A DNA stretch of 64,000 nt, taken from contig NC_049997.1 of the NCBI RefSeq assembly GCF_000003815.2, positions 13,793,533 through 13,857,532 on the forward strand, written 5' to 3'. This document shows positions 1-11,640 of this stretch, piece after piece. Within the stretch, counting starts at the first letter, position 1; each line of letters begins with the position of its first letter. Position numbers and translations under genes: made by a program. The notes under the pieces are model-generated. The model saw only the letters and a program-made list of their open reading frames with translations, was not told the origin of the DNA and made no database searches. Source of the stretch: Branchiostoma floridae (Eukaryota; Chordata; Leptocardii; Amphioxiformes; Branchiostomatidae).

Positions 1-1029
1 CCACCATATACACCTCGGGCCGGGGCATTAACCCTTTAGTATCAAACTCCGGTGCCCGTCTGACTCCCTTAGCCGGCTACACTCCTTGGCCAGCTTTGAT
101 ACTATCTTATGGCACCGCAGGACCTACGGGAAGTTTGATACTATACATTATACACCGTGGATCTGGTTGGAGATTAGTACTGGAAGTCAAATGTGTACAA
201 GTGGCTACCTTTGCATATAAAGACCATGGCCAATGTGACCACTTTCTGTTGGTCCTTTAGTCTACTAGTATAATTTTTCCCACTGACACAAATTACATTC
301 CCACTGTACATAGTGGCCACCTGTCCATATAGACCAGATTTTAACGTTTCCCTTGGTGGTTTTCTTGCGCAGTTTCGAAATCCTCTTGACGGATAGAGTT
401 CACATACAATGTTCCAAACACACACTTTAATAGACTGATTTATTTCGCCCATAAAAGTAACCAAGTGCCAAATCTCGAACAGGCCACATCTCTATCCACC
501 GTGAGAGGCAATAAAACGTGGATCAATTGCGCCACCGTTAAATCACGGCAGGCCATCGCTCTGAGGTGGTTGGCACAATTTGGGGTTTGTTTTCCGGGTA
601 ACGGTTATTCGTGAGTGCCGGGATAAATCACCCCGTGGAGAGAGATATCTCGCGCCATTTGTGGGAAAGTGGACCACGGCAGGATTGTATCCGACTCTTT
701 GTTTTAGGCCACGCTAGACTGATAACTTGGATTTCACATTTTACTAGAGCAAAATAAAGATATCATGACATAACAAATGAACAAAACAGGAAGAATTTGA
801 TTCAAATCAAGATGATATTTTTGGTAGTGTACATTGTATGTATGTTTGTAATTGAGCAGTATGACTCATGAAGCTGAGATTGTTATGAAATTTGATTTGT
901 GGTTAGATCTCCTCCATCAAAGAAATGATGAGATTTCATACCACCTGGTGAATTTCCTTGGTACTGCAGCAGAACTTTTTCCATTTCATGATTCGAACAA
1001 GTTAAGCTAACAGTTAATAGTGTAGTACA
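1..1029. other. Stretch with no recognisable gene
   Basis: I see no exon with a plausible protein match and no clear repeat structure on either strand. The only open frames are short and look like chance. Confidence 0.5.
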
Positions 1030-1245
1030 GTGAAATCATGTGGCTTAATTGGCAGCGCTTTGGGTTCAGGTCTCGAGTTCGAAACTTGCGATGTCACAGA
1101 TCTTGTGCCCTTGGGGAAGGCACTTTATATGAATTTCCTCACTTCACTCAGGTGAAAAATAAGTATCTAAGTTCGGCTAGGGCCATCCCACGGATAGAAC
1201 GTTAAATGGAGGTCCCGTGTTCTAGAACCAAACCAAAATTTTCAT
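1030..1245 (+). repeat. tRNA-derived SINE
   Basis: An A-box-like stretch (TGGCTTAATTGGCAGCG) is followed by a B-box-like GAGTTCGAAAC. After these comes a central block with GTGCCCTTGGGGAAGGCAC and a CTCACTTCACTCAGGTGAAA segment. This head-plus-central-domain layout is typical of tRNA-derived SINEs of marine deuterostomes. A related copy lies at about 59143-59260. I cannot assign the superfamily (V-, Nin- or other type) without a library search. Confidence 0.6.
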
Positions 1246-1800
1246 TTCAAACTGATCTAAAAAGCTGAAAAAAGGTTGTACAATTTTACTAGATGTTCCA
1301 TCCTATTTTTGCATGTTATTAGCTTTCCGTAACAGTCACCACACCCATTTTACCTTCACAACACAATGGACACTCATTTTTCTAAAATTTCCCAATGACT
1401 GCCCCGCAGTGGGTACTCTCCTTGGGTGGCGGTGGGTCCACTTTTTCCTGCCGCCATCTCACTTGGGGTCCAATTATTGATGACACGGGCCAGCTGTGCG
1501 CTTCTGTACGCAAAACCGTGGGAGTGTCACGCAATTCGACTTGCCCCAAAGTTTTGAATAACAGCAAAAGTGTTCTTCTTACACTGCAGTCATAGCTTCC
1601 TACTCTTCTCATGATGTAAACAACACTAGCATATAAGATTTTGCTGTAAACACAAAGTCATGATTGTACATTTATACATGTCAGGATAGAGATTGTCCTT
1701 TGGCAGAATCTGCATTTCTATAGGTACAAGTTATGTCGTGATAGGATTAGGAGTCTCTATCAACAGACAGGTATATAAGGGGACCATGATATGAGGAATA
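1246..1800. other. Stretch with no recognisable gene
   Basis: Overlapping short open frames on both strands at 1382-1612 show no recognisable domain. I see nothing else here. Confidence 0.4.
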
Positions 1801-1893
1801 GCACGACGTGAGGTTTCTCTTCACACGAGGGTCAACACGAAACGTGCCATTGCTCGCGTTCCGCTATCTTTGCACGCTCGCCCCAGGTAAAGG
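1801..1893 (+). repeat. Left flank of the 105-bp array, shared with the 14.1-kb foldback
   Basis: This flank carries GCACGACGTGAGGTT, then CACGAAACGTGCCATT, then CGCTATCTTTGCACG in the same order as one arm of the foldback at 14037-14216 (reverse complement of its right arm). The array and the foldback therefore appear to belong to one repeat family. Confidence 0.6.
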
Positions 1894-3020
1894 CCCATTA
1901 CGTGCGCTTCTTCAATTTTAGCGATGTTCGCACGTAGCCGTGGCTGGGCACTCACGGCTATATTTTCTCGCCCCGGATGAAGACAATCCAGCCCCATTAC
2001 GTGCGTTTCTTCAATTTTAGTCGTGTTTGCACGGAGTTCTGGCCGGGGTAACACGGCTAATATGGCTTTATTTCCGCCCCGGCAGACTCGGCACTCAATG
2101 CGGACCCATTACGTGCGGTTTCTTTTTTTTTTTCAATTTTAGCGGTGTCTGCATGTAGCCATGCCAGGCAACACGGCTACTAGTATATTTTCCCCGACTC
2201 GGCACTCAATCCAGACCCCTTACGTGCGCTTCTTCAATTTTAGCGGTGTCTGCACGGAGCCAGGCCCGGCAACACGGTTATTTTCTCGCCCGCCCCGCCA
2301 GACTCGGCTCTCAAACCAGACCCATTACGTGCGCTTCTTCAATTTTAGCGGTGTTTGCACGGAGCCAGGCCCGGCAACACGGCTATTTTCCCGCCCGCCC
2401 CGCCAGACTCGGCTCTCAAACCAGACCCATTACGTGCGCTTCTTCAATTTTAGCGGTGTTTGCACGGAGCCAGGCCCGGCAACACGGTTATTTTCTCGCC
2501 CGCCCCGCCAGACTCGGCTCTCAAACCAGACCCATTACGTGCGCTTCTTCAATTTTAGCGGTGTCTGCACGGAGCCAGGCCCGGCAACACGGTTATTTTC
2601 CCGCCCGCCCCGCCAGACTCGGCTCTCAAACCAGGCCCATTTATACGTGCGCTTCTTCAATTTTAGCGGTGTCTGCACGGAGCCAGGCCCGGCAACACGG
2701 CTATTTTCCCGCCCCGCCAGACTCGGCTCTCAAACCAGGCGCTAGGCCCATTACGTGCGCTTCTTCAATTTTAGCGGTGTTTGCACGGAGCCAGGCCCGG
2801 CAACACGGTTATTTTCTCGCCCGCCCCGCCAGACTCGGCTCTCAAACCAGACCCATTACGTGCGCTTCTTCAATTTTAGCGGTGTCTGCACGGAGCCAGG
2901 CCCGGCAACACGGTTATTTTCTCGCCCGCCCCGCCAGACTCGGCTCTCAAACCAGACCCATTACGTGCGCTTCTTCAATTTTAGCGGTGTTTGCACGGAG
3001 CCAGGCCCGGCAACACGGCT
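1894..3020 (+). repeat. Tandem array of a 105-bp GC-rich unit, about 11 copies
   Basis: Units begin with CCCATTACGTGCGCTTCTTC or a close variant at 1894, 1993, 2105, 2216, 2321, 2426, 2531, 2636, 2747, 2852 and 2957. The central copies are spaced exactly 105 bp apart and differ at few positions. The outer copies are more divergent and have odd spacing, as expected if the centre is homogenised by unequal exchange. Because 105 is divisible by three, two reading frames stay open across most of the array. These give long repetitive open frames that I do not regard as genes. Confidence 0.9.
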
Positions 3021-3439
3021 TTATTTTCCCTCTCTGAGAGCGTGAAGACTCGGCACTCAATCTCGGGGGAAGTGAAATTTGACTTGAAACTGACTATACC
3101 CAAGCTCCTGTATGGCTCGTATTTGACCAAGGAGGTTAAAATGCTTGATTTAACCAAGCATAGTGGACCAATATCCAAGCCATGGCGGAGAAGGCACGCC
3201 GGTAAATGTTATCATTGCGACGTGAAATCATAAACAAAGATCGACACCATTTTGTTTCCTTGTAGAATTATCGCACTTAACACATTTTCTTTCCGTTTAT
3301 TATTATTTCACGTTTATATTCAGTATCTTGCCGGTACTCGATTCTGTTAGTGTATCGACATTGTAGTCAAAGATTTTGTAGCATGTAATCTTGTTTAAAA
3401 CTGCTTGTAAGGACTCTCCGTAGTGCCCAGGGTGTTTCA

Positions 3440-3860
3440 TTTCTGATAAAATATCTCATAATTTACTTCATACAGTTAAATATCGGTAGATAAACTGTTG
3501 TTTGTGGAACTTGATACGAAAAGTAACGCTTTTGTAGCTATATATCCAGATATTTTCAAAGTACATATTATTTTCCCACAACACGCAAAATTGATTGATG
3601 ATCTCTCTTTGTCACGAGCCCGAGGCATGATCAAAGGCTGCCGCGGGCTGCGCGGGAAAACTTGAATGCAGCGAACTTGTTCAACTAGAAATTCTCACGC
3701 TTACGGTGCACGAAATCAAAATATGTGGGGCTTATATCTGATCTCACTCAACAATCGGAGACGAATTCAGCGCTCAACGCGCATGTTACAAGCTAATTCT
3801 TTCTGGATACAGCTTTTTTTGTCCGGCGATTGAAATGGGCTACGAATTCGAAGGTTTGTT
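3440..3860 (+). repeat. Diverged direct duplication, copy 1
   Basis: This copy shares ordered blocks with 4880-5310: ATAAACTGTTGTTTG, GCTATATAT, TCCAGATATTTTCAAA, CGAGCCCGAGGC, CCGCGGGCTG and GGCGATTGAAATGG. Small indels separate the blocks. The two copies are about 1.44 kb apart, and one foldback element lies between them. No protein is recognisable in either copy. Confidence 0.7.
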
Positions 3861-4397
3861 GTGTGGTTCACTTCTGTAAACAAAGGTGACGCCATGTAAA
3901 TAATGAATTTTATTACAAATGGCTTTGATATGTGCGATTGTTACAACTCCTAGGTAATTACAGCTTAGTCCATGTACTGCGTATATTATGGTTCATCAAC
4001 ACATTTCGATCTCAAATAAAATCTTCATTCACAGATCTTCATTAAAAAACGCCGCCATTTCTGCTGACTGCAAGTGTACTGTGCTGTCGCAGTTTTCCCC
4101 GAGTTTACCTGAATTGTTCTGCCAGACTTGTGCGTACCGTACCGTATTACAGTACTAGCATTTACTATACAGTGTTTTCGATATCGTAAATCCTTTTAAT
4201 TGAGGCGCACATGTGTGTTAAAATGTAGACCCTATTAAAGTATGAAATTGTAAACATGATTACGATCGTAAAGCTGTTATTAAAGTCCAAGAATAAAACT
4301 GAAGTACATGTTTGTATTATTGGGCAAGCGACATTTATCGTGTAGTACGGAGATGTCTTGTTTACAATCGATAATCCTGGAGTATTTTGTGACGCTT
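3861..4397. other. Stretch with no recognisable gene
   Basis: AT-rich sequence with no recognisable exon. A 9-bp target-site copy (CTTCTCGGT) at 4398-4406 begins the next element. Confidence 0.4.
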
Positions 4398-4406
4398 CTT
4401 CTCGGT

Positions 4407-4741
4407 TAACCTGGAATCCAGTCTACTACTGGCTCGGCCTACCGTAGTTAGTTTAGGCTCTCTACGGGGCCAGTGTAGCTTTCAGCCGCCGGGGTAATCA
4501 TTCACACCCGGTAGGATTTTCACGCGGTTAGACTTGGCCCAGTGGGAGTTGATTGCCGGCCAGCAGTTTTTTTATTAATTTTAATTAAGCTATTAATTAA
4601 CTCCCATTGGGCAAAATCCTACCGGGGAAAATGCTACCGGGTGTGAATGATTACACTGGCGGCTTAGAGCTGCACTGACCCCGTAGAGAGTCTACACTAA
4701 CTACGGTAGGCCGAGCCACAACTTGACTGGATTCCAGGTTA
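4407..4741. mobile_element. Foldback MITE with 9-bp target duplication (Mutator-like)
   Basis: This 335-bp palindromic element starts TAACCTGGAATCCAGTC and ends with the inverted copy GGATTCCAGGTTA. The arms pair over roughly 150 bp, through blocks such as GGCTCGGCCTACCGTAGTTAG and TAATCATTCACACCCGGTAG, with an AT-rich centre around 4570-4600. The 9-bp CTTCTCGGT flanks it directly at 4398-4406 and 4742-4750. A 9-bp duplication is typical of the Mutator/MULE superfamily. There is no coding capacity, so it is non-autonomous. Confidence 0.85.
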
Positions 4742-4879
4742 CTTCTCGGTGTACGTCGCCGGCAAATGGCGTGCTTGGTGTGCTCACGAGATATCATGAT
4801 TTTCTTCGTCAATGTTCAGTGACAAGCTTCGTATTTGCTTACAAGGAGGAAAGACGACTCAAAGTCGGAAAGAGTAATG

Positions 4880-5310
4880 AAACACAATTTCTGATAAAGC
4901 ATCTCATAATTGACTTTATCCCGTTTAAACTCAGTAGATAAACTGTTGTTTGCGAAACTTGACAAGGAAAGTCACGTTTTGTGGCTATATATGTCAGTGT
5001 TAGTTTATCCAGATATTTTCAAACTACAAATAATTTTTCCACAACATGCGAGAATGGTCCTTCCCAGACACCATGGCGCCACCGCTTTGTCGCGAGCCCG
5101 AGGCGGCATGACCAAAGGCGGCCGCGGGCTGTGCGGGAAACTTGAATGTAGCAGACTTCTTACGGTTACGGTGCACGAAATAACACTAACAGAATATGTG
5201 GGGCTTGTATCTAATCTCATTCAGCAATCGCAGACGAATTCAGCGATAAACACATGTTACAAGGTAATTCTTACTGGATATAACGTTTTTGGTTCGGCGA
5301 TTGAAATGGA
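4880..5310 (+). repeat. Diverged direct duplication, copy 2
   Basis: Second copy of the 3440-3860 segment. A 160-codon open frame (4910-5392) runs through it, but copy 1 does not keep the frame and the protein shows no domain I know, so I do not call it a gene. Confidence 0.65.
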
Positions 5311-6265
5311 CTACGAAGTTTTATTAAAACAATGGTTAAAAGAAGGAAAAGTCTGGGAAGTGTGGTTTGATCAAACGGCTGGATTCCTCTGACAAATTAA
5401 ATCTACGCTCAGCTATATATAGTGTTATTTCATTTCAACCTACATGTAAAACCCTACCGTTTTTTAAGGTGTTGTCAACTACCTTTGAGATGGATAATGA
5501 GTTTCTGTTTGTTTTCTCTCCAATACGCAGGTACAATATATCGAAGCTCAGTGGTTTGAAGTGTCGGAGCAGGAGGTTAATTACAAGTATAGCCTCCTTG
5601 GTCGAAGGAAGAACAGTCTGCCAGCAGTTGTGTTGTTCTGAAGTGTGTGCATGTATCTGTGTGTGTCGTTCAGTTCTATATATACGTGTGTGTGTGTGTG
5701 TCGTTCAGTTCTGTTGACGATATTTTGTTAATCCTAACACTACGTTCGTTTATCCTAACCTTCTGGTTTCAACTAAGTAAGACGCATTTTGTATATAGAG
5801 TAGTTTATACAATAGATCATATACAGTAACAATATTGAATAGACTTTTATAGTATATAGATTGTAATATCGCTCCTGCACAAGAACAAGAATGCCTGAAG
5901 CTTGTGTATAATAATTGCCAATACTTCCAAATAATTCAATACTGCTAACGCGGGGGGTGGGGGTGGTAAATGTTTGTTTCTTTTATTTTGTCACGAAACA
6001 GACAAAAGCCAAAGATTGTAATACACATCTGTGTCTAGAACGTCACGTCCCGGACTCTGGTGCACACTCTATTGTTCACACCTCGCTGTGACTTGAATGT
6101 CCAAAATGTCCTGCAACACATCAGCGCTAACTATTACTAAAAAACGACAGTACAGTCTGACCGTCGGGTCGTGAAAGACACTACACTATAGACGTCTTCA
6201 TTCATTCATCATTATCACCTATCAACTTACCTTTTGTTATATGTAAGTAGGTCGGTGTGAACTGT
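5311..6265. other. Gene-free stretch with a TG-rich microsatellite
   Basis: A short TG-rich duplication at about 5640-5712 repeats GTGTGTGT followed by CGTTCAGTTCT. I see no exon in the rest. Confidence 0.4.
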
Positions 6266-6663
6266 NNNNNNNNNNNNNNNNNNNNNNNNNNNNNNNNNNN
6301 NNNNNNNNNNNNNNNNNNNNNNNNNNNNNNNNNNNNNNNNNNNNNNNNNNNNNNNNNNNNNNNNNNNNNNNNNNNNNNNNNNNNNNNNNNNNNNNNNNNN
6401 NNNNNNNNNNNNNNNNNNNNNNNNNNNNNNNNNNNNNNNNNNNNNNNNNNNNNNNNNNNNNNNNNNNNNNNNNNNNNNNNNNNNNNNNNNNNNNNNNNNN
6501 NNNNNNNNNNNNNNNNNNNNNNNNNNNNNNNNNNNNNNNNNNNNNNNNNNNNNNNNNNNNNNNNNNNNNNNNNNNNNNNNNNNNNNNNNNNNNNNNNNNN
6601 NNNNNNNNNNNNNNNNNNNNNNNNNNNNNNNNNNNNNNNNNNNNNNNNNNNNNNNNNNNNNNN
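6266..6663. other. Assembly gap (run of N)
   Basis: Unknown bases. Any open frame drawn across it is meaningless. Confidence 0.99.
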
Positions 6664-7189
6664 TTACCATACCCCCCTTCTAGGCTTTCCTTACTAACGA
6701 TTACATTGGATCCATTCCAAAATATACGACGTACGGAATAAACAAGATACGGTAAATTACTAGTATAAAGATAAGCGCCCAAAGAAAAAACAACCATCCA
6801 TGAAAGCTGCTTGTCAGTATAACAATAGAACAGCTTTACTTGGAAACAACAGCTTGAAACAAAAACAATGGGAAAATTACCTTGGGTAGATTTGTGTTGA
6901 GTTTGTGTTCAAGAAAAGCTCTTTGGTTCAAAATGACATTTTTTTAAAAGAATTTGTTTTCATTTCTTGTTTATTAAAAGTTATTTGTGTTGGCGCTGGC
7001 TCTTTGCGTAAATTAACATTACTTCTAGTACGTATTACATGTACATGTATTTCTGACACGTCTAAAAACTGTTTTAGGCTGTTTTTTTATTAACAACACC
7101 TGTGCATATACTAGTACATGTACAGTACGTCACGACATACTAGTGTCGTTACTTTTGAAGCATCAAAGGTAAGTGTATACCATGGTCAT
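6664..7189. other. Stretch with no recognisable gene
   Basis: AT-rich, with short open frames only and no recognised repeat. Confidence 0.35.
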
Positions 7190-7690
7190 AATTCGTCAGC
7201 AACTACTTCCAGCCGGGCCGCTATTTCAAACGTCGGAAACACGGTACGTTGATAATTTAATATATAGAAATTTACAAGTAAACTGATACATTTGAAATGA
7301 GACATATTGGAAAGCAAATGGATCATGAATGTAAAGTCCTTTCCAAATTCTCTGATCGTGTCTCCACCGACAGGAGCAAGTTGGAAATAGAACACATCGT
7401 ACTTCATTCAAATCAGCCAGATAGACATTGATTTGCATGCCATGGAGAACGTTGCCGATGCAAATACTTAATACATTATACAATGGTGTTCATCACTCGT
7501 CGGCAACACGGTACGTTGATGATTTAATAGAAATTCATAAGTAAATTGATACAAATTTGAAAATTGAGACATGTTTGAAAACAAATGGATCATGAATGTT
7601 TTAAGTCCTTTCCGAATTCTCCGATCGTTTCTCCCCCGACATGAACATGCACAGCACGAAAACGAATATTTAAGCATACTTTCCGAGATA
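7190..7690. repeat. Two diverged copies of a ~160-bp repeat
   Basis: The block CACGGTACGTTGATRATTTAAT, then AAATGGATCATGAATGT, then AAGTCCTTTCC occurs at about 7240-7380 and again at 7505-7650. Between them, 7388-7490 (ATAGAACACATCGTAC, TTCATTCAAA, ACATTATACAATG, CATCACTC) resembles 11693-11790 in the same orientation. The region may be the left border of the GGAAAG-rich block that runs to about 11.8 kb. Confidence 0.55.
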
Positions 7691-8310
7691 CTTAAATGTA
7701 GCCTAAAGGTGGGAAAATATTTCCGCAGAGTTTACGGTATCGTAAAGACCACGGAAACCATGGTTTTACATTTCCGTAACCTTTCCGTATTCGTTAAGGC
7801 AGATTAAATAATGTAATATCTTTACATAACCTTTAAGCATCCTTATATGCGCCGTATATGAAACGGGTATTGCTTTGTACAGAAAACATCTACAGGCTTT
7901 GAACCGACCCTACGTTCACATACAATCAGTTAACCTTCGCCTTTTTTTTATTTTCGTGGTTCTCTAAGGTGGAAATTACCAATAGGAGATGATATATTTT
8001 CATTGCCCTTCCGTTACAATTGATCTCATTTTACATACTCTTATCAGTATAGGTCTATGGAGACCTCCCCCTTTTATGTATAGGTATGGTAGCGTTTATT
8101 TCTAAGAAGAGGCATTGCTTTTACCAAATTAAGAGTATTTTCCGCTCAATATACCACATGCGCCGTTCAATAAAGCAGGGGCTTCAAATGAATAGCTCCT
8201 GCTGTGTTTGCGTGTTTAGTTTAACCAAGAAAAGTAAATATCCTGTGTGAAAGCTACATATAACAGATACAATCTTTCCGATATCTTTCCGTTACATTTG
8301 AGCTGACTTT

Positions 8311-8354
8311 ACATAAAAGGGGGGAGGTTTAAGCAAACCTCCCCCCTTTTATGT
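8311..8354. repeat. 20-bp perfect inverted repeat, unit A
   Basis: Arm ACATAAAAGGGGGGAGGTTT (8311-8330), loop AAGC, and a fully complementary arm (8335-8354). The G-run GGGGGGAGG lies within the stem. Confidence 0.95.
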
Positions 8355-8598
8355 ATAGGCGGAAAAAAGATGTCGGAAAGGTAGCGTTAATCATTACTTG
8401 AAGAAGAGGCATTGCTTTTACCAAATTAAGAGTATTTTCCGCTCAATATACCACATGCGCCGTTCACTTAAGCAGCGGCTTCAAATGAATAGTGTTTGCG
8501 TGTTAAGTTTAACCAAGAAAAGCAAATCTCCTTTGTGAAAGTTACATATAACAGATACAATCTTTCCGATGTCTTTCCGTTACATTTGAGCTGACTTT

Positions 8599-8642
8599 AC
8601 ATAAAAGGGGGGAGGTTTAAGCAAACCTCCCCCCTTTTATGT
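8599..8642. repeat. 20-bp perfect inverted repeat, unit B
   Basis: Same stem and AAGC loop as unit A, 288 bp downstream. Confidence 0.95.
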
Positions 8643-8898
8643 ATAGGTGGAAAAAAGGTGTCGGAAAGGTAGCGTTAATCATTACTTGAAGAAGAGGCAT
8701 TACTTTTACCAAATTAAGAGTATTTTCCGCTCAATATACCACATGCGTCGCTTACTAAAGCAGCGGCTTCAAATGAATAGCTCCTGCTGTGTTTGCGTGT
8801 TAAGTTGAACAAAGAAAAGCAAATCTCGTCCTGTGTGAAAGCTACATATAAAAGATACAATCTTTCCGATGTCTTTCCGTTACATTTGAGCTGACTTT

Positions 8899-8942
8899 AC
8901 ATAAAAGGGGGGAAGTTTAAGCAAACCTCCCCCCTTTTATGT
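8899..8942. repeat. 20-bp inverted repeat with one mismatch, unit C
   Basis: Same hairpin, but the left arm reads GGGGGGAAGTTT, which leaves a single mismatch. Confidence 0.93.
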
Positions 8943-9186
8943 ATAGGTGGAAAAAAGATGTCGGAAAGGTAGCGTTAATTATTATTTGAAGAAGAGGCAT
9001 TGCTTTTACCAAATTAAGAGTATTTTCCGCTCAATATACCACATGCGCCGTTCACTAAAGCAGCGGCTTTAAATGAATAGTGTTTGCGTGTTAAGTTTAA
9101 CCAAGAAAAGTAAATCTCCTTTGTGAAAGCTACATATAACAGATACAATCTTTCCGATGTCTTTCCGTTACATTTGAGCTGACTTT

Positions 9187-9230
9187 ACATAAAAGGGGGG
9201 AGGTTTAAGCAAACCTCCCCCCTTTTATGT
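9187..9230. repeat. 20-bp perfect inverted repeat, unit D
   Basis: Same perfect stem and AAGC loop as units A and B. Confidence 0.95.
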
Positions 9231-9875
9231 ATAGGTGGAAAAAAGATGTCGGAAAGGTAGCGTTAATCATTATTTGAAGAAGAGGCATTATTTTCCGCTC
9301 AATATACCACATGCGCCCTCACTAACGCAGCAGCTTCGCCTGAATAGCCCCTGCTGTGTTAACGCGTTGAGTTTAACCAAGATAAGCAACATTTGCTCCT
9401 GGTTAAAACTTACATATAGCAGATACAATTTTTGGAATGTATAGGTGCAAACGGAAAGGTAGCGTTAATTATTATTCTTAAAAGAGGCATTGCTTTTACC
9501 AAATTACGAGTATTTTCCACTCAATATACCACATGCGCCTCTCACTAAAGTAGCGACCTCGCCTGAATAACTCATTCTGTGTTAGCGTGTTTGACGAAAC
9601 CAGGAAAATCAAAATATCCTCATGGAACATATGGTATCTTTCCAATGTCTTTACGTTACCATTGAGCTCACTTTACACAAAAAGATGCTATGTACAGGTG
9701 CAAGAAAGATGTCGGAAAGGTAGCGTTTATTTTTTCCAGTAGTATCGTATGTTACCGATATCGTTCCGTTACCTTTGCCTTTGAGCTTACTTTTCAGAAA
9801 ACTCTCTGAACTTTCTTTACAGAGGTGGAGATTGATAGTTACAGAAAAAGATGTTGGAGAGGTAGCGTTGAAAGC

Positions 9876-11239
9876 AAGGAAATTAAATATTTAACCTCCT
9901 TGTTGAAAGGAAACAACAGTCGCCGGGAGGACTGGGTACATGCCCCCGAAGATTGGTGGTCATAATTACGGCATGTTCCCGTTCAGGGTAAGAGGACTAG
10001 TACTGGGCGGCCTGTGCAGTATGTCGCTCGCGGGTGGCTGTGCCTTGCAGCTTGGCATCCCGACGACATAGCGTCCTCACTACGCGGTAACGTATCATGG
10101 GAATATAGCGGGTTTGCTGTTTATATAATTGTACAAAAAAAACTTTCTTATCATCTGGAAGAACATTTATTATCTACAAGCAATAATCACGTTCTCCCAG
10201 AAAGGCTGGTATTTTCTAGTGTGGTAACAGTTGTGTTTAGCTTAACATTGGCTAAACAGCGTACAAAGGGGATGGTGTTTTTCAAATTCAAATTTATTCG
10301 CCGTCAACTATGAATAACGAACAACGCGGCATTGAATTTCTAATTAGCAGCTCCCAGAAGAGGCCAGTCATGTGATAGGGCGTTATCCAATGACAGACAA
10401 AGGTGGGTTTTTTAAACCTAACGAATATACCATAATTTATAGAAGAAACCAGTTTGCAGGGCGTCTGTTTCGGGACAAGTCAAGAAGGAGCCTTGGATCC
10501 GTTTCAACACACGGATTATCGGCGTGGCTTTGCCGCAAATGGATTCGAACGGAACTACAGGACGGAACGGACATAACCATAGGACACTCAAGGCTTGCCA
10601 GAAACGGAGTATGTTGGAGAGTCTTCAAAGGGGCACAACTCAGGGTGAATTCAAGACTGTGTCATCTTGACCAGCATAAGCTGGCGGAGATATGGAGAGC
10701 ACGGCCTGTTCATCACAAAACAGTACCCGTCTTCGGGAATCTCAGCGGATTTTTCCTAATGTGATGGCCAGATGGAACTATGCTGCTTGAAATGATGTCT
10801 TTCCAGGCGTATCGCCCGACACTGGACTCCAAATTGTGGACTTAAATGTAGCGGAGATTCGTGCATGGATATTGTACACCGATTGTTCCCTCGGTCGACC
10901 AATCCAAGTCCACAATTGGACTCACAAGATAGTTTAGACGGCAAAGCCATAGATACCGGTGTAGGTATGATTCACACCAAATAAGACACGCATACCCGAT
11001 GCAAAAGTTCCAATTTAAGCCACACAAAACACATAAAGCCTACATAAAGATGCGGAAAGGTTTAAACTTACGCCGCCTTTACTAAAAATAAATGACAACT
11101 ATAGTCCAAGGAAAGATCACGGAAAGCGTTCGGATAAGTACGTTTCTGCACTTCTTCGCGTGCCTTTCAGGGTGTGTAAACGACACATAAACGTGGGGAA
11201 ATCGTGACGGAAATCGACTGTAAATGTGGTCAAAAGATC
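9876..11239. other. Gene-free stretch with a small inverted repeat
   Basis: No recognisable exon. An inverted repeat pairs 10825-10843 (GACTCCAAATTGTGGACTT) with 10906-10923 (AAGTCCACAATTGGACTC). GGAAAG words begin to recur from about 11050. Open frames at 10014-10313 and 10372-10764 show no domain. Confidence 0.5.
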
Positions 11240-11640
11240 ACGGAAAGGTCTTAAGAAACGCGTGCTTTCCGCCCGTATAGGTTACGAAAAACTGTCATTA
11301 ACGACGCCTTTAAGCGTCTAATAGTTGCGGAAAGGCACGTGAAGGAGTGCCGAAACGTACATATAAGTGCATTAAAGGGAATCTTTACGTTCACGGATAG
11401 ATGTCGTTAAGTTGCGGAAAGGGTGCAGAAAGGTCTTAATAAACGCATACTTTCCTCCCGTATAGGTTACGAAAAACTGTCATTAACGACGCCTTTAAGC
11501 GTCTAATAGTTGCGGAAAGGCACGTGAGGAGTGCATATAAGTACATATAAGTGCCAACGTAAAGGTAACATTAAAGGGGATCTTTACGTTCGCGGATAGA
11601 TGTCGTTAAGTTGCGGAAAGGGTGCAGAAACGTCGCGTTT
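11240..11640 (+). repeat. Two tandem copies of a ~185-bp GGAAAG-rich unit plus a partial third
   Basis: AAAGGTCTTAAKAAACGC, then CCCGTATAGGTTACGAAAAA, GACGCCTTTAAGCGTCTAAT, GTTGCGGAAAGGCACGTGA and ATAGATGTCGTTAAGTTGCG occur from about 11244 and again from about 11429. A third start is truncated near 11627. GACGCCTTTAAGCGTC is itself an imperfect palindrome. Confidence 0.85.

Larger units (their letters stand above)
7960..9875 (+). repeat. Tandem array of ~290-300 bp units, each with a perfect hairpin
   Basis: Four well-kept units (roughly 8260-9450) share TCTTTCCGATGTCTTTCCG, a long hairpin, GTCGGAAAGGTAGCGTTAAT, GAGGCATTGCTTTTACC and CTCAATATACCACATGCG. Hairpins start at 8311, 8599, 8899 and 9187, so the periods are 288, 300 and 288 bp. 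Diverged, partly hairpin-less units extend to about 7960 on the left and 9875 on the right. No coding potential is evident. Confidence 0.9.

Noticed and set aside
1894..3020. Regular repeats resembling a CRISPR array
   Set aside because: Units are directly adjacent 105-bp copies without unique spacers, and the genome is eukaryotic.
2161..3045. Two long overlapping open frames of 35-residue repeats
   Set aside because: They follow from a 105-bp tandem unit that is a multiple of three. Both frames are open at once, edge units break them, and there is no domain or splice context.
4910..5392. 160-codon open frame
   Set aside because: It lies in a diverged duplication whose other copy does not keep the frame, and no domain is recognisable.
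6227..6797. Open frames running through the first N gap
   Set aside because: They consist almost wholly of unknown bases. The same applies to frames across 12002-12656.
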